DNA of 64,000 bases from Paenibacillus piri (GTDB lineage: Bacteria > Bacillota > Bacilli > Paenibacillales > NBRC-103111): assembly GCF_004354045.1 (NCBI RefSeq), contig NZ_SMRT01000004.1:248001-312000 (forward strand), read 5' to 3'. Both the position numbers and the translations under genes were made by a program. The notes under the pieces were generated by a model. That model worked only from the letters and a program-made list of their open reading frames with translations, searched no databases and was not told the origin of the DNA. How positions within the stretch are numbered: the first letter of the stretch is position 1; each line of letters begins with the position of its first letter. Shown one piece after another: positions 17,749 to 24,741 of the stretch.

Positions 17749-18513
17749 CTAGTAGTCGGCAAATCCATTCGTAAACGATTCGTAAGAAATTTCTTCATCC
17801 GGCGTATGGCGGAGCTCTACAATATAATTAAAGTCATCATACGTATATTCGGATTCGCGAATAAAAATATCCGGATGTTCAATGACCTTTGTCGAAGGCA
17901 TGCTCATAATTTCCTGCAGCAGCGAATAGTGCTTTTCGTTGGAGCGCAGCGTGGATACGATCCCGTCGATGATGAACACATTGTTCGACGACATTTCATC
18001 CTCCGACAATTGGCTTCGGACCGTCTGCCGCAGCAGCGTGGAGGAAACGAACGTCCAGCGCTTGTTCGAGCATACGCTTCCCGCAATGATGGACTCCGTT
18101 TTGCCGACACGCGGCATACCGCGCAGTCCGACGACCTGATTGCCGTCGCGCTTGAAAATTTCACCCAAAAAGTCAACGAGCAAGCCAAGCTCATCCCGCG
18201 TAAACCGGAACGTTTTCCGGTCGTCGGAATCTCTCTCGATGTAGCGGCCATGACGAACAGCCAATATATCGACAAGCTTGGGCTCGCGAAGCGCCGTTAT
18301 AGTTATATTATCCACTTTTTTCAACATTTTACCCAACAAATCAATTTTTTCATCATCATTTGTTTGCAAAAGCATGCCGCGGGTACGGTCTTCCACTCCG
18401 TTAATCGTTACGATGTTAATATCGAGCATCCCCATTAAGGATGCGACATCGCCCAGCAATCCCGGGCGGTTTTTAAATATTTTATATTCCATATACCACT
18501 GCTTGCTTTCCAT
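17749..18513 (-). CDS. ymfK: YmfK, DUF3388 protein with ACT-like and P-loop segments
   Basis: 254 residues, conserved in Bacilli at this site, function unknown. The N-terminus (EYKIFKNRPGLLGDVASLMG ... INIVTINGVEDR) reads like an ACT ligand-binding domain. A Walker A-like motif GMPRVGKT occurs at residues 132-139, and a hydrophobic strand VFIIDG ends with Asp183 as a possible Walker B. Together these suggest an ACT domain fused to a small P-loop NTPase; this is my reading, not an established assignment. The start is the ATG at 18513, preceded by GAGGTG; the frame extends 8 codons further. It is followed by ymfM after 36 bp. Confidence 0.85.
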   Translation of the reverse strand: MESKQWYMEYKIFKNRPGLLGDVASLMGMLDINIVTINGVEDRTRGMLLQTNDDEKIDLLGKMLKKVDNITITALREPKLVDILAVRHGRYIERDSDDRKTFRFTRDELGLLVDFLGEIFKRDGNQVVGLRGMPRVGKTESIIAGSVCSNKRWTFVSSTLLRQTVRSQLSEDEMSSNNVFIIDGIVSTLRSNEKHYSLLQEIMSMPSTKVIEHPDIFIRESEYTYDDFNYIVELRHTPDEEISYESFTNGFADY

Positions 18514-18628
18514 AATCTGCACCTCATAATTTGTCAAGTGAGCTTCTTTATCATATTTTTGTAATAGTTTACGAAAATATTCTACAAATTTCGCTAAATT
18601 CCTTCCGTTCCGATGAAAAAGTTTAAAG

Positions 18629-19465
18629 TTACTGCGGCTTGTTAATAGTCAATTCCTGCGTATCGTAATTTGTTACTCCCGGCGTCCATTGCTTTTCAAT
18701 CAAATCGAACAATGAAGCAAGCAAGGGCTCCCACTGTACCTGAATCGAAGTGAGCGACATGTTCACAATCGGCACCTGGAGCGATTTCATCCGCTGAAGC
18801 ACGCTCGCATCCAATGGCGAATAAACGACAATCCAATCCGGCACGTGCTGCCTGACCTGCAGCTGGAATTGCGGGTACCAGCCTTCGGCGTCGGATAGTG
18901 AAATCGTTTCGGCCTCCTCGGAAGGGGCCCACATCGACGGAATCGGCCTGGACGAAACCGTAACCCACTCGAACCTTTTGCCGATGATTTGCTGCTGTTT
19001 GACCCATTCCTGCCATTGCTTTTCCATAAAGCCGTCGCCGGTCGTTCTCCAAACCAGGTTATCTCCGCTCGCGGCAGCTGGCTGCTGCGATACGGAATCG
19101 TCCAGCAGTATCCATCGTTTATCCGTTATCGCGACAGCTGAGGCCGCGGCCTGCCTGGTAAGCTCATTGCCTATCACAATGACGTAATCGTATGGCGTTG
19201 CTTTTATTTTATCGGCCTGCACCGCCTCGAATGCGTCCGTATGTATCCATTCAAATGCGATATGATGCGAATCGCGCCAATTCAGCAGCGTTTTTTGCAC
19301 CGCCGCTCCCATCTGCTCGTTCAAATCGGGCTTCGTTATCATCAGCACCGATTTCTTCGATTGCAGCAATTCCTGATTTATTGCAGGAATATTTTTGCCG
19401 CAGCCGGCAATCAACACCATCAAGCCGAACAACATCATCATTGCCAATCGTTTATTCATCTTCAA
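18629..19465 (-). CDS. Putative lipoprotein, function unknown
   Basis: 278 residues. A type II signal peptide is clear: MNKRLAMMMLFGLMVLIAGC, with lipobox LIAGC and Cys22 as the lipidated residue. The mature part alternates beta and alpha (SVLMITKPDLNEQMGAAVQK; YDYVIVIGNELTRQAAASAV; PDWIVVYSPLDASVLQRMK) in the manner of periplasmic-binding or BMP/Med-like folds, but I cannot name a family. It lies between ymfJ and ymfK, where B. subtilis has no such gene. The start may be the TTG at 19465 (weak GGCGG 11 nt upstream) or the ATG two codons on. It is preceded by the ymfJ terminator and so has its own promoter. Confidence 0.75.
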   Translation of the reverse strand: MKMNKRLAMMMLFGLMVLIAGCGKNIPAINQELLQSKKSVLMITKPDLNEQMGAAVQKTLLNWRDSHHIAFEWIHTDAFEAVQADKIKATPYDYVIVIGNELTRQAAASAVAITDKRWILLDDSVSQQPAAASGDNLVWRTTGDGFMEKQWQEWVKQQQIIGKRFEWVTVSSRPIPSMWAPSEEAETISLSDAEGWYPQFQLQVRQHVPDWIVVYSPLDASVLQRMKSLQVPIVNMSLTSIQVQWEPLLASLFDLIEKQWTPGVTNYDTQELTINKPQ

Positions 19466-19551
19466 GCTTTTTCTGTCCGCCTTTCATCAACCTGTTTCGT
19501 TAAGAGTTAAGAGATCAATCCATATAAGTATAGCATGAAAAGCGCGGAAAA

Positions 19552-19570
19552 GCCTCCCATGACAGGAGGC
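19552..19570 (-). terminator. Terminator of the ymfF-ymfJ unit
   Basis: Stem GCCTCC / GGAGGC, 7-nt loop, then TTTTCC on the minus strand, 43 bp after the ymfJ stop. Confidence 0.7.
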
Positions 19571-19612
19571 CCGAAGGTAAGAATGGTTCATGTTGGACTG
19601 TGCGCAAACGGA

Positions 19613-19870
19613 TCAAAGCTTCTCCGGCGAAACCAGCTTCACCATCAACCGCGCAATTGTATTTTTCTCGTTCTCGTCGGCTACGTCCCAAAGCTCTTTT
19701 AAAATGCGCTCCTCTTTGTTTTCCGGATCGACTTTGTCGGCCAAAAATTCGCCGATTTGAACGGCCAGCTTGCTGATCGTATCGTCATTCATACCAAACT
19801 TTTCAGCCTGCTCCACCCGGTCGTGCAAAAATTGCTTCCAGCGGTCGAAAACCTTCAACACAGTTGCCAT
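19613..19870 (-). CDS. ymfJ: YmfJ, DUF3243 family protein
   Basis: 85-residue all-helical protein (LKVFDRWKQFLHDRVEQAEK, then VDPENKEERILKELWDVADE) that matches the DUF3243 family conserved next to ymfI in Bacilli. Its function is not known; the length and charge suggest a small cytoplasmic four-helix protein. The ATG follows AAAAGGAGGACTTCCCT, a strong site. The ymfI stop is 74 bp upstream. Confidence 0.88.
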   Translation of the reverse strand: MATVLKVFDRWKQFLHDRVEQAEKFGMNDDTISKLAVQIGEFLADKVDPENKEERILKELWDVADENEKNTIARLMVKLVSPEKL

Positions 19871-19944
19871 AGGGAAGTCCTCCTTTTATATGAATTAGCA
19901 GTACAAAAATAATGTTCGCAAAAAGGAGGGAAACTATGCAGGAT

Positions 19945-20703
19945 TCAGGTCAGCCATCCGCCGTTGGGACTAATGATTTGTCCGGTAATATAACCGGATT
20001 CAGGCAGAGCCAAAAAGTAAACGAGCGATGCGATTTCATCGGGCTTGCCAAAGCGGCCCGCCGGAATTTCGTTCTCGATCGCCGTTTTCTCGGTGGAGTC
20101 GAAAGCGGCCATCATTTGCGTATCGACAGCTCCCGGCGCTACCGCATTGACCGTGACTCCCGAAGGGGCTAGCTCCTTCGCCAGCGCTTTCGTAAACGCA
20201 TTGATGCCGCCTTTTGCCGTGGAGTACACAACCTCGCAGGAAGCGCCTGAGATGCCCCAGATCGAAGAAACATTGATGATGCGGCCGTATTTTTGCCGGA
20301 TCATGGGCTCCATAAACTGCTGCGTCGTCAGGAAGGTCCCTTTCAAATTAACGTTGATGACATCGTCCCACTGTTCTTCCGTCACATCGGACAGCAGGCC
20401 GTAATGGCTGATGCCCGCATTGTTCACCAAAATATCGGGCACCATCCGGTGCTGCTCCAGCTTTTCCTGCAGCCGCAGCAGCTGCTCCCTGCTCCGCAAG
20501 TCCGCGCTCGCCGTCAACACTTTGGCGCCGTGCTTCATACAGTTTCTGGCCGTCTCGTTGGCCGCTTCATGCGACTGCAAATAATGAATCACCACGTTCA
20601 TGCCGACGGACGAGAACCGCTCTGCAATTGCGGCGCCTATGCCGCGGCTCCCGCCCATCACGAGTACCGTCTGCTCGGTGAACGGTTTCCCCGGCGTATT
20701 CAT
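19945..20703 (-). CDS. ymfI: Short-chain dehydrogenase/reductase YmfI
   Basis: 252-residue Rossmann-fold oxidoreductase of the FabG-like classical SDR type. Cofactor motif GGSRGIGAAIA at 18-28, NNAG near 91, and catalytic Ser and Tyr-x3-Lys in NVSSIWGISGASCEVVYSTAK. The last residues (ITGQIISPNGGWLT) resemble 3-oxoacyl-ACP reductases, but the substrate is unknown. The arginine in GGSRG favours NADPH. The start overlaps the end of ymfH by 4 bp (ATGA), so it belongs to the ymfF-ymfH-ymfI-ymfJ operon. Confidence 0.92.
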   Translation of the reverse strand: MNTPGKPFTEQTVLVMGGSRGIGAAIAERFSSVGMNVVIHYLQSHEAANETARNCMKHGAKVLTASADLRSREQLLRLQEKLEQHRMVPDILVNNAGISHYGLLSDVTEEQWDDVINVNLKGTFLTTQQFMEPMIRQKYGRIINVSSIWGISGASCEVVYSTAKGGINAFTKALAKELAPSGVTVNAVAPGAVDTQMMAAFDSTEKTAIENEIPAGRFGKPDEIASLVYFLALPESGYITGQIISPNGGWLT

Positions 20704-21986
20704 TTGCGCTCACTTCTGACAATCGATACGGCCAGCTGATTCCAATCAAAATGATGACGCAGCCGCTCATTCACATCTTCAATCGTAATTTGCTCGTAAA
20801 CCGGCAGCACATCGAACAGGTCGATTTTTTTGAACCGGTATTTCGTAAATTCATTGGCAATCGCTTCCGGCGAGTTCAACGAGCGCATAAAGCTGCCGAT
20901 TTTCTTTTTCCGGCTTCTTTCAAAATCCGCCGCTGCCACGCCGTTCGCTTTAACGCGATCAATTTCTTCGCGCAGCCGGGAAATCAGCTTTTCGGGATCC
21001 TTCGTGTCCCCCCCGAACGCGGAAAATGCGTAATTGTCGCCAATGTTATATTCGCTGCCGAAGCTGTCGGAGATGAGCTGCTCGTCATACAGCTTCTGAT
21101 AAATGGCCGAGCTTGGACTGACGAGCGTATCGAGCAGCACCTTCATCGTCAACTCGCGCTTCAGCATTTGTTGGCCGGTCGCTTTTTGCTCCGGCTCTTT
21201 GCAGCCGAACAAGCATTTGGGCAGCGATACGGGAAGGACAATTACTTTTTCCTTCTCCTTGACGGCAGCCGGCTCCTGTTCGAACAGCCTTTCAATCGCG
21301 CCCTGCGGCTTGTAATCTTTGGCCGCCTGATTTTGCCTGACAAGCTCCATGATCTCCTCGGGCTTGACGCCGCCGACGACAAACAGACTCATATTGCTCG
21401 GATGGTAAAATGTATGGTAGCAATCGTACAGCAGCTCTTTCGTGATGCGGGAGATGGATTCCACCGTTCCGGCGATGTCGATATGCACCGGATGTTTATG
21501 ATACATCGCTTCGATAAGGCCATAATACGAGCGCCAGTCCGGGTTATCCTGATACATTTTGATTTCCTGACCGATAATGCCCTTTTCCTTCTCGACGTTT
21601 TCATCCGTAAAGTAAGGATTTTGCACAAAATTGATCAAAGTCAGCAAATTATCATGAATATGCTCGGTTGCCGAAAATAAATAGGACGTCCGATCGAAGC
21701 TTGTAAACGCATTGGCTGAAGCGCCGCGCGAGGCGAATACGGAAAAAATGTCGCCTGTCGGCTCCTCGAACATTTTATGCTCAAGAAAATGGGCAATCCC
21801 GTCCGGTACTTTGAGCGGCTGGGCGCCCTGCACCCGAAAATGGTTGTCAATGGAACCGTACTGCGTCGAAAACGTCGCATATGTTTTGGAAAACCCTTCC
21901 TTCGGAAGCACATAAACCGACAGACCGTTCGGAAGCTGCTCGGCGTACAAGGTTTCTTTGACATGCGGATATGGAATTACCTTCAT
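20700..21986 (-). CDS. ymfH: M16 family zinc peptidase YmfH
   Basis: 428 residues. The inverted zinc motif HxxEH appears as HFLEHKMFEEP near residue 68, with the downstream acidic ligand region ENVEKEKGIIGQEIKMYQDN. This is the catalytic member of a two-gene M16 pair: the neighbour ymfF lacks the motif and probably forms the inactive half of the clamshell. B. subtilis YmfF/YmfH (with ymfI, ymfJ) lie in the same order; they have been linked to peptide processing of the AlbF type, but the substrate here is unknown. It overlaps ymfF and ymfI by 4 bp each. Confidence 0.92.
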   Translation of the reverse strand: MKVIPYPHVKETLYAEQLPNGLSVYVLPKEGFSKTYATFSTQYGSIDNHFRVQGAQPLKVPDGIAHFLEHKMFEEPTGDIFSVFASRGASANAFTSFDRTSYLFSATEHIHDNLLTLINFVQNPYFTDENVEKEKGIIGQEIKMYQDNPDWRSYYGLIEAMYHKHPVHIDIAGTVESISRITKELLYDCYHTFYHPSNMSLFVVGGVKPEEIMELVRQNQAAKDYKPQGAIERLFEQEPAAVKEKEKVIVLPVSLPKCLFGCKEPEQKATGQQMLKRELTMKVLLDTLVSPSSAIYQKLYDEQLISDSFGSEYNIGDNYAFSAFGGDTKDPEKLISRLREEIDRVKANGVAAADFERSRKKKIGSFMRSLNSPEAIANEFTKYRFKKIDLFDVLPVYEQITIEDVNERLRHHFDWNQLAVSIVRSERK

Positions 21987-23269
21987 GCCTGCTTTCCTCC
22001 CTTCCGGTCACGCAAAAAGTAGATCGTATCCAATTTTACCTGCCTGGCGACTGTCTGGATCGCAGCTTTATCCGTGACGAGCACATCTTCAATGAGCTTA
22101 GGTACCGTTCGTTCAACACCGGACAATATATTGTTAAAATCAAACGAGATCAGCTCAAATGCCGAATCCTGCAGCTCTCGTAAATGGCCGGAAATCATCG
22201 CCTTCGTCTGCTGCAGCTCCGTATCGCTGATGTCCCCCGCTTCCATCGCCTCCAGCTGCTGGCGGATGATCGCGACGGCTTTATCGTAATTGTCCAGTTC
22301 AATGCCGGACTGGATCGTCAAAATGCCTTTATGACCGTCCAGACGCGATGAAGCGTAGTAGGCAAGGCTTGCTTTTTCCCTTACATTCGTAAACAGCTTG
22401 GAATGAGGGTAGCCCCCTAAAATGCCGTTGTACATCAGCATGGTCGGATAAGCCGGGTCGGCATAGGTCGTATAGCCGCGCAGCCCCAAATTCAGCTTGC
22501 CTTGGCTGACGTCCAGCTCCTCTACGACTTCGCGCACCTTCTCCACCTGCCGGTGCTGTATCTTGGCCGAGTAGCTTGCCGCTTCGTTTTGCAGGCTGAA
22601 GCTGTTTTCGATTAGCGGCATCACTTCATTCAAGCTCGTCTGGCCCACTACATAAATATCGATGGGAGATTGTTTAAGCCACTGCCCGTAATGAGCGTAT
22701 AAAGCGTCCGGCGTCAAGCTATGCAGCGCCTCGATGCTGCCGAGCTGATGCAACCGGTACGGTTCCAGCTTGCACATTTCCTCGATGCAGCGTTCGGCGG
22801 CATATCTGATTTTATCGTTTATAATGGCCTCGATCCTCTTTTGCAGCGTTATTTTTTCGGAATCGACGTATTTATCGACGAACTGGCCGTTCGCCAACGC
22901 TGGCTGCGTAATCGCCTCGCCGATAAAACGGATACCCTGCTCAAGCAGCGACTCCTTGCTGCTGACAAAATGATCCTGAATCAGATCCATGCGAAATTGG
23001 ACCATCTGATAATCGCCGCGTTTGTATATATCGAAACCGAAGCCTGCTCCGTACAAATCGTCAAGCCGCTCTCTGAATTGCTTTGTTTCCGGGTAGGACC
23101 GGGTACCGCGGCGAAGCACGAAAGGAGTGAACGCCGTAGGCGTAACGGTGTCCTCCAATAAGGGGGCGCCTATGTATACCGAAACGGCATACGTTTTGAA
23201 TTGGTCCGTCGGCAGGACGTGGACACGAATGTTACCGGCGTTGCCGCGTTCAAATTGAATGTTTTTCAA
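21983..23269 (-). CDS. ymfF: M16 family protein YmfF, catalytically degenerate
   Basis: 428 residues with the M16 peptidase fold. The zinc-motif position reads AFTPFVLRRGTRSYPE, with no HxxEH, so it cannot bind the catalytic zinc alone. Later M16 features remain, for example the YNGILGGYPHSKLFTNVREK segment with the R/Y region that shapes the substrate cavity. M16 enzymes often pair an active and an inactive subunit; here YmfH is the likely partner. It is first in a four-gene overlapping operon. The ATG at 23269 follows GGAGTCATGTCCC at slightly long spacing. Confidence 0.9.
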   Translation of the reverse strand: MKNIQFERGNAGNIRVHVLPTDQFKTYAVSVYIGAPLLEDTVTPTAFTPFVLRRGTRSYPETKQFRERLDDLYGAGFGFDIYKRGDYQMVQFRMDLIQDHFVSSKESLLEQGIRFIGEAITQPALANGQFVDKYVDSEKITLQKRIEAIINDKIRYAAERCIEEMCKLEPYRLHQLGSIEALHSLTPDALYAHYGQWLKQSPIDIYVVGQTSLNEVMPLIENSFSLQNEAASYSAKIQHRQVEKVREVVEELDVSQGKLNLGLRGYTTYADPAYPTMLMYNGILGGYPHSKLFTNVREKASLAYYASSRLDGHKGILTIQSGIELDNYDKAVAIIRQQLEAMEAGDISDTELQQTKAMISGHLRELQDSAFELISFDFNNILSGVERTVPKLIEDVLVTDKAAIQTVARQVKLDTIYFLRDRKGGKQA

Positions 23270-23334
23270 TGGGACATGACTCCTTTCCAGTTTCTTCTTA
23301 TCCTGGTTCCATTATATTCCTTTAGAAACAGAAG

Positions 23335-23356
23335 AAGCAACCGAAAGCGGCTGCTT
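23335..23356 (-). terminator. Terminator of sleB
   Basis: Nine-pair stem AAGCAGCCG / CGGTTGCTT (one wobble) with loop CTTT, then a T/C-rich tract on the minus strand, 10 bp after the stop. Confidence 0.75.
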
Positions 23357-23365
23357 CGCGCTAAC

Positions 23366-24133
23366 CTATTTGCAAAATATATGTTTACCGATTTGCTTCA
23401 CCTGCGGACGGCTCCAGATCCATTTGGACGTAGCCGTTACGGGGTTAAAATAGTAGATGCAGCCGCCGGTCGGGTCGGAGCCGTTCAATGCTTCGCGCAC
23501 CGCTTTTTTGGCATTTTCGTTCGGTGTCAGCCATATTTGACCGTCTGCTACAGCTGTAAAAGCGCCCGGCTGAAAAATGACGCCGGATACGGTGTTCGGA
23601 AAGCTGCCCGATTTCACCCGGTTTAAAATAACAGCCGCCACGGCTACTTGACCGATATACGGTTCGCCGCGCGATTCACCGTAAACAGCATTCGCCATCA
23701 GCTTCAAATCCTCTTCCGACAGGCCTAGATTGCTGGAAGGCGCCAGATTACCCGTCGACGCGCCTCCCGTCGGAGCTCCGCCTCCGGCGCTTGGCGGCAG
23801 CTCCGCTGCCGTCGGCTTGTAGTTTTTGGTCGCTTCCCATAATTTCAGCTTTGACTTGCTTCCGAGTATTCCGTCGACCTGTAAGCCGAATTCGGACTGG
23901 AACCATTTTAATGCTCGCAGCGAGTTATAGCCGAAGTCGCCGTCAACGGCGCTTTGGTAAAAGCCTAAAAATTTAAGTCGTCCTTGCATCTCATACACGT
24001 CGTTACCGGTATCACCGTATCTGACGTCATTTTTACTGAAGGTTTGCTGGACATCGAGATGATGCTTCATCTGGTAACCCGCAAACAAAACGAAAATTAA
24101 GCAGAACGTAATAACTATTAACCGTTTGTTCAT
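23366..24133 (-). CDS. sleB: Spore cortex-lytic enzyme SleB
   Basis: 255 residues. A signal/anchor segment at the N-terminus (LIVITFCLIFVLFAGY) directs export. A peptidoglycan-binding_1 domain follows (VYEMQGRLKFLGFYQSAVDG). A Gly/Pro/Ser linker leads to the Hydrolase_2 (SleB/CwlJ) lytic transglycosylase domain, with the catalytic Glu in NAVYGESRGEPYIGQ and the hallmark C-terminus WSRPQVKQIGKHIFCK. SleB degrades cortex during germination. I start at the ATG at 24133, preceded by AAAGGTG; the frame runs 40 codons further without signal-peptide character. A ypeB partner is not adjacent. Two small plus-strand genes diverge from it. Confidence 0.92.
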   Translation of the reverse strand: MNKRLIVITFCLIFVLFAGYQMKHHLDVQQTFSKNDVRYGDTGNDVYEMQGRLKFLGFYQSAVDGDFGYNSLRALKWFQSEFGLQVDGILGSKSKLKLWEATKNYKPTAAELPPSAGGGAPTGGASTGNLAPSSNLGLSEEDLKLMANAVYGESRGEPYIGQVAVAAVILNRVKSGSFPNTVSGVIFQPGAFTAVADGQIWLTPNENAKKAVREALNGSDPTGGCIYYFNPVTATSKWIWSRPQVKQIGKHIFCK

Positions 24134-24203
24134 CCTATTCACCTTTCCCAAAATCGTATTGGTAACCTTTTTAAGGTTATTATGAGAAAGGAAGGGCGCT
24201 TCT
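24134..24203. promoter_or_regulatory. Divergent intergenic region between sleB and the plus-strand pair
   Basis: 70 bp with a perfect 7-bp inverted repeat TAACCTT-TTT-AAGGTTA (24163-24179), in position to act as an operator or a leader hairpin. No convincing SigA promoter is visible; forespore or mother-cell sigma factors are plausible for sleB but not demonstrable. Confidence 0.35.
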
Positions 24204-24326
24204 ATGCAAACAAAAAAACGCGGACAGCTCAAGCATCGAACAAGGCTTACCAACTTGACCGACTCCAGCCTATTCTTAAACCCATTTGCATTGGGTCAAG
24301 CATCGGCGGTTACTACAGCGGCATAA
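24204..24326 (+). CDS. Small 40-residue protein, unknown (possibly sporulation-related)
   Basis: ATG at 24204 is preceded by AAGGAAGGG about 7 nt upstream. The peptide is basic at the start (MQTKKRGQLKHRTRLTNLTD) and then SSLFLNPFALGQASAVTTAA, ending at TAA 24324-24326. It lies just before the broken His/Gly-rich gene on the same strand, 34 bp away, and diverges from sleB. I do not recognise a family. Support is only the ribosome binding site, the plausible composition and the fact that the neighbouring plus-strand gene also has a good site. Confidence 0.45.
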   Translation: MQTKKRGQLKHRTRLTNLTDSSLFLNPFALGQASAVTTAA

Positions 24327-24360
24327 AATGTTCCATCACTGCGAAAAGAGGTGGAAAAGC

Positions 24361-24620
24361 ATGGTTTACAACCCTTATCATTACCATCAATACCATACCT
24401 ACGGATATCCTCATCACTATTACCCTCACCACCACCACTATATCCGCATATGCATGGTGGTATGCATGGGCATCACGGCGGTATGCACGGACATCATAGC
24501 GGTTGGCATGGCGGTCAACAAGGAGGCTGGCATGGCGGTCAATATGGTCAACAAAGCTGGCATGGAGGCCAAGGCGGTCATATGTACGGAGGACAGCGTT
24601 CCAACCGCAAATCCAAATAA
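24361..24620 (+). pseudogene. His/Tyr/Gly-rich small protein gene with a 2-bp frameshift
   Basis: ATG at 24361 has AGAGGTGG about 6 nt upstream. The first frame gives MVYNPYHYHQYHTYGYPHHY and then a poly-His stretch. At 24439-24443 the sequence is TATAT; removing one AT joins this frame exactly to PHMHGGMHGHHGGMHGHHSG and on through WHGGQ repeats to KSK and TAA at 24620. Restored, the protein is about 85 residues. Both halves share the same His/Gly/Tyr bias, so the break is recent, phase-variable or a sequencing error. The composition resembles spore coat/exosporium proteins or metal-binding tails, but I cannot assign it. Confidence 0.65.
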
Positions 24621-24637
24621 CCCCAAAAAAATCTGCA

Positions 24638-24660
24638 GGGAAGCGCAGCAAGCGCTTCCC
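24638..24660 (+). terminator. Hairpin after the His-rich gene
   Basis: Stem GGGAAGCGC / GCGCTTCCC with a 5-nt loop. The plus-strand 3' flank CAATTTAT is only weakly T-rich; on the minus strand seven T follow after 7 nt, so it may work in both directions. Confidence 0.6.
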
Positions 24661-24706
24661 CAATTTATAACCGATACAAGCTCCTTTTATTTGATGTATT
24701 AAAAAA

Positions 24707-24734
24707 GCGTACCGCCCGAAAAGAAGCGGTACGC
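24707..24734 (-). terminator. Terminator of spoIIIE
   Basis: Perfect 9-bp stem GCGTACCGC / GCGGTACGC with TTTTTT after it on the minus strand, 8 bp beyond the spoIIIE stop. Confidence 0.88.
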
Positions 24735-24741
24735 GAAATAT

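Noticed and set aside
24286..24702. 138-codon plus-strand open frame across the His-rich region
   Set aside because: Its second half (ICMVVCMGITAVC...) is an out-of-frame reading of the WHGGQ repeats and appears only because of the AT duplication.
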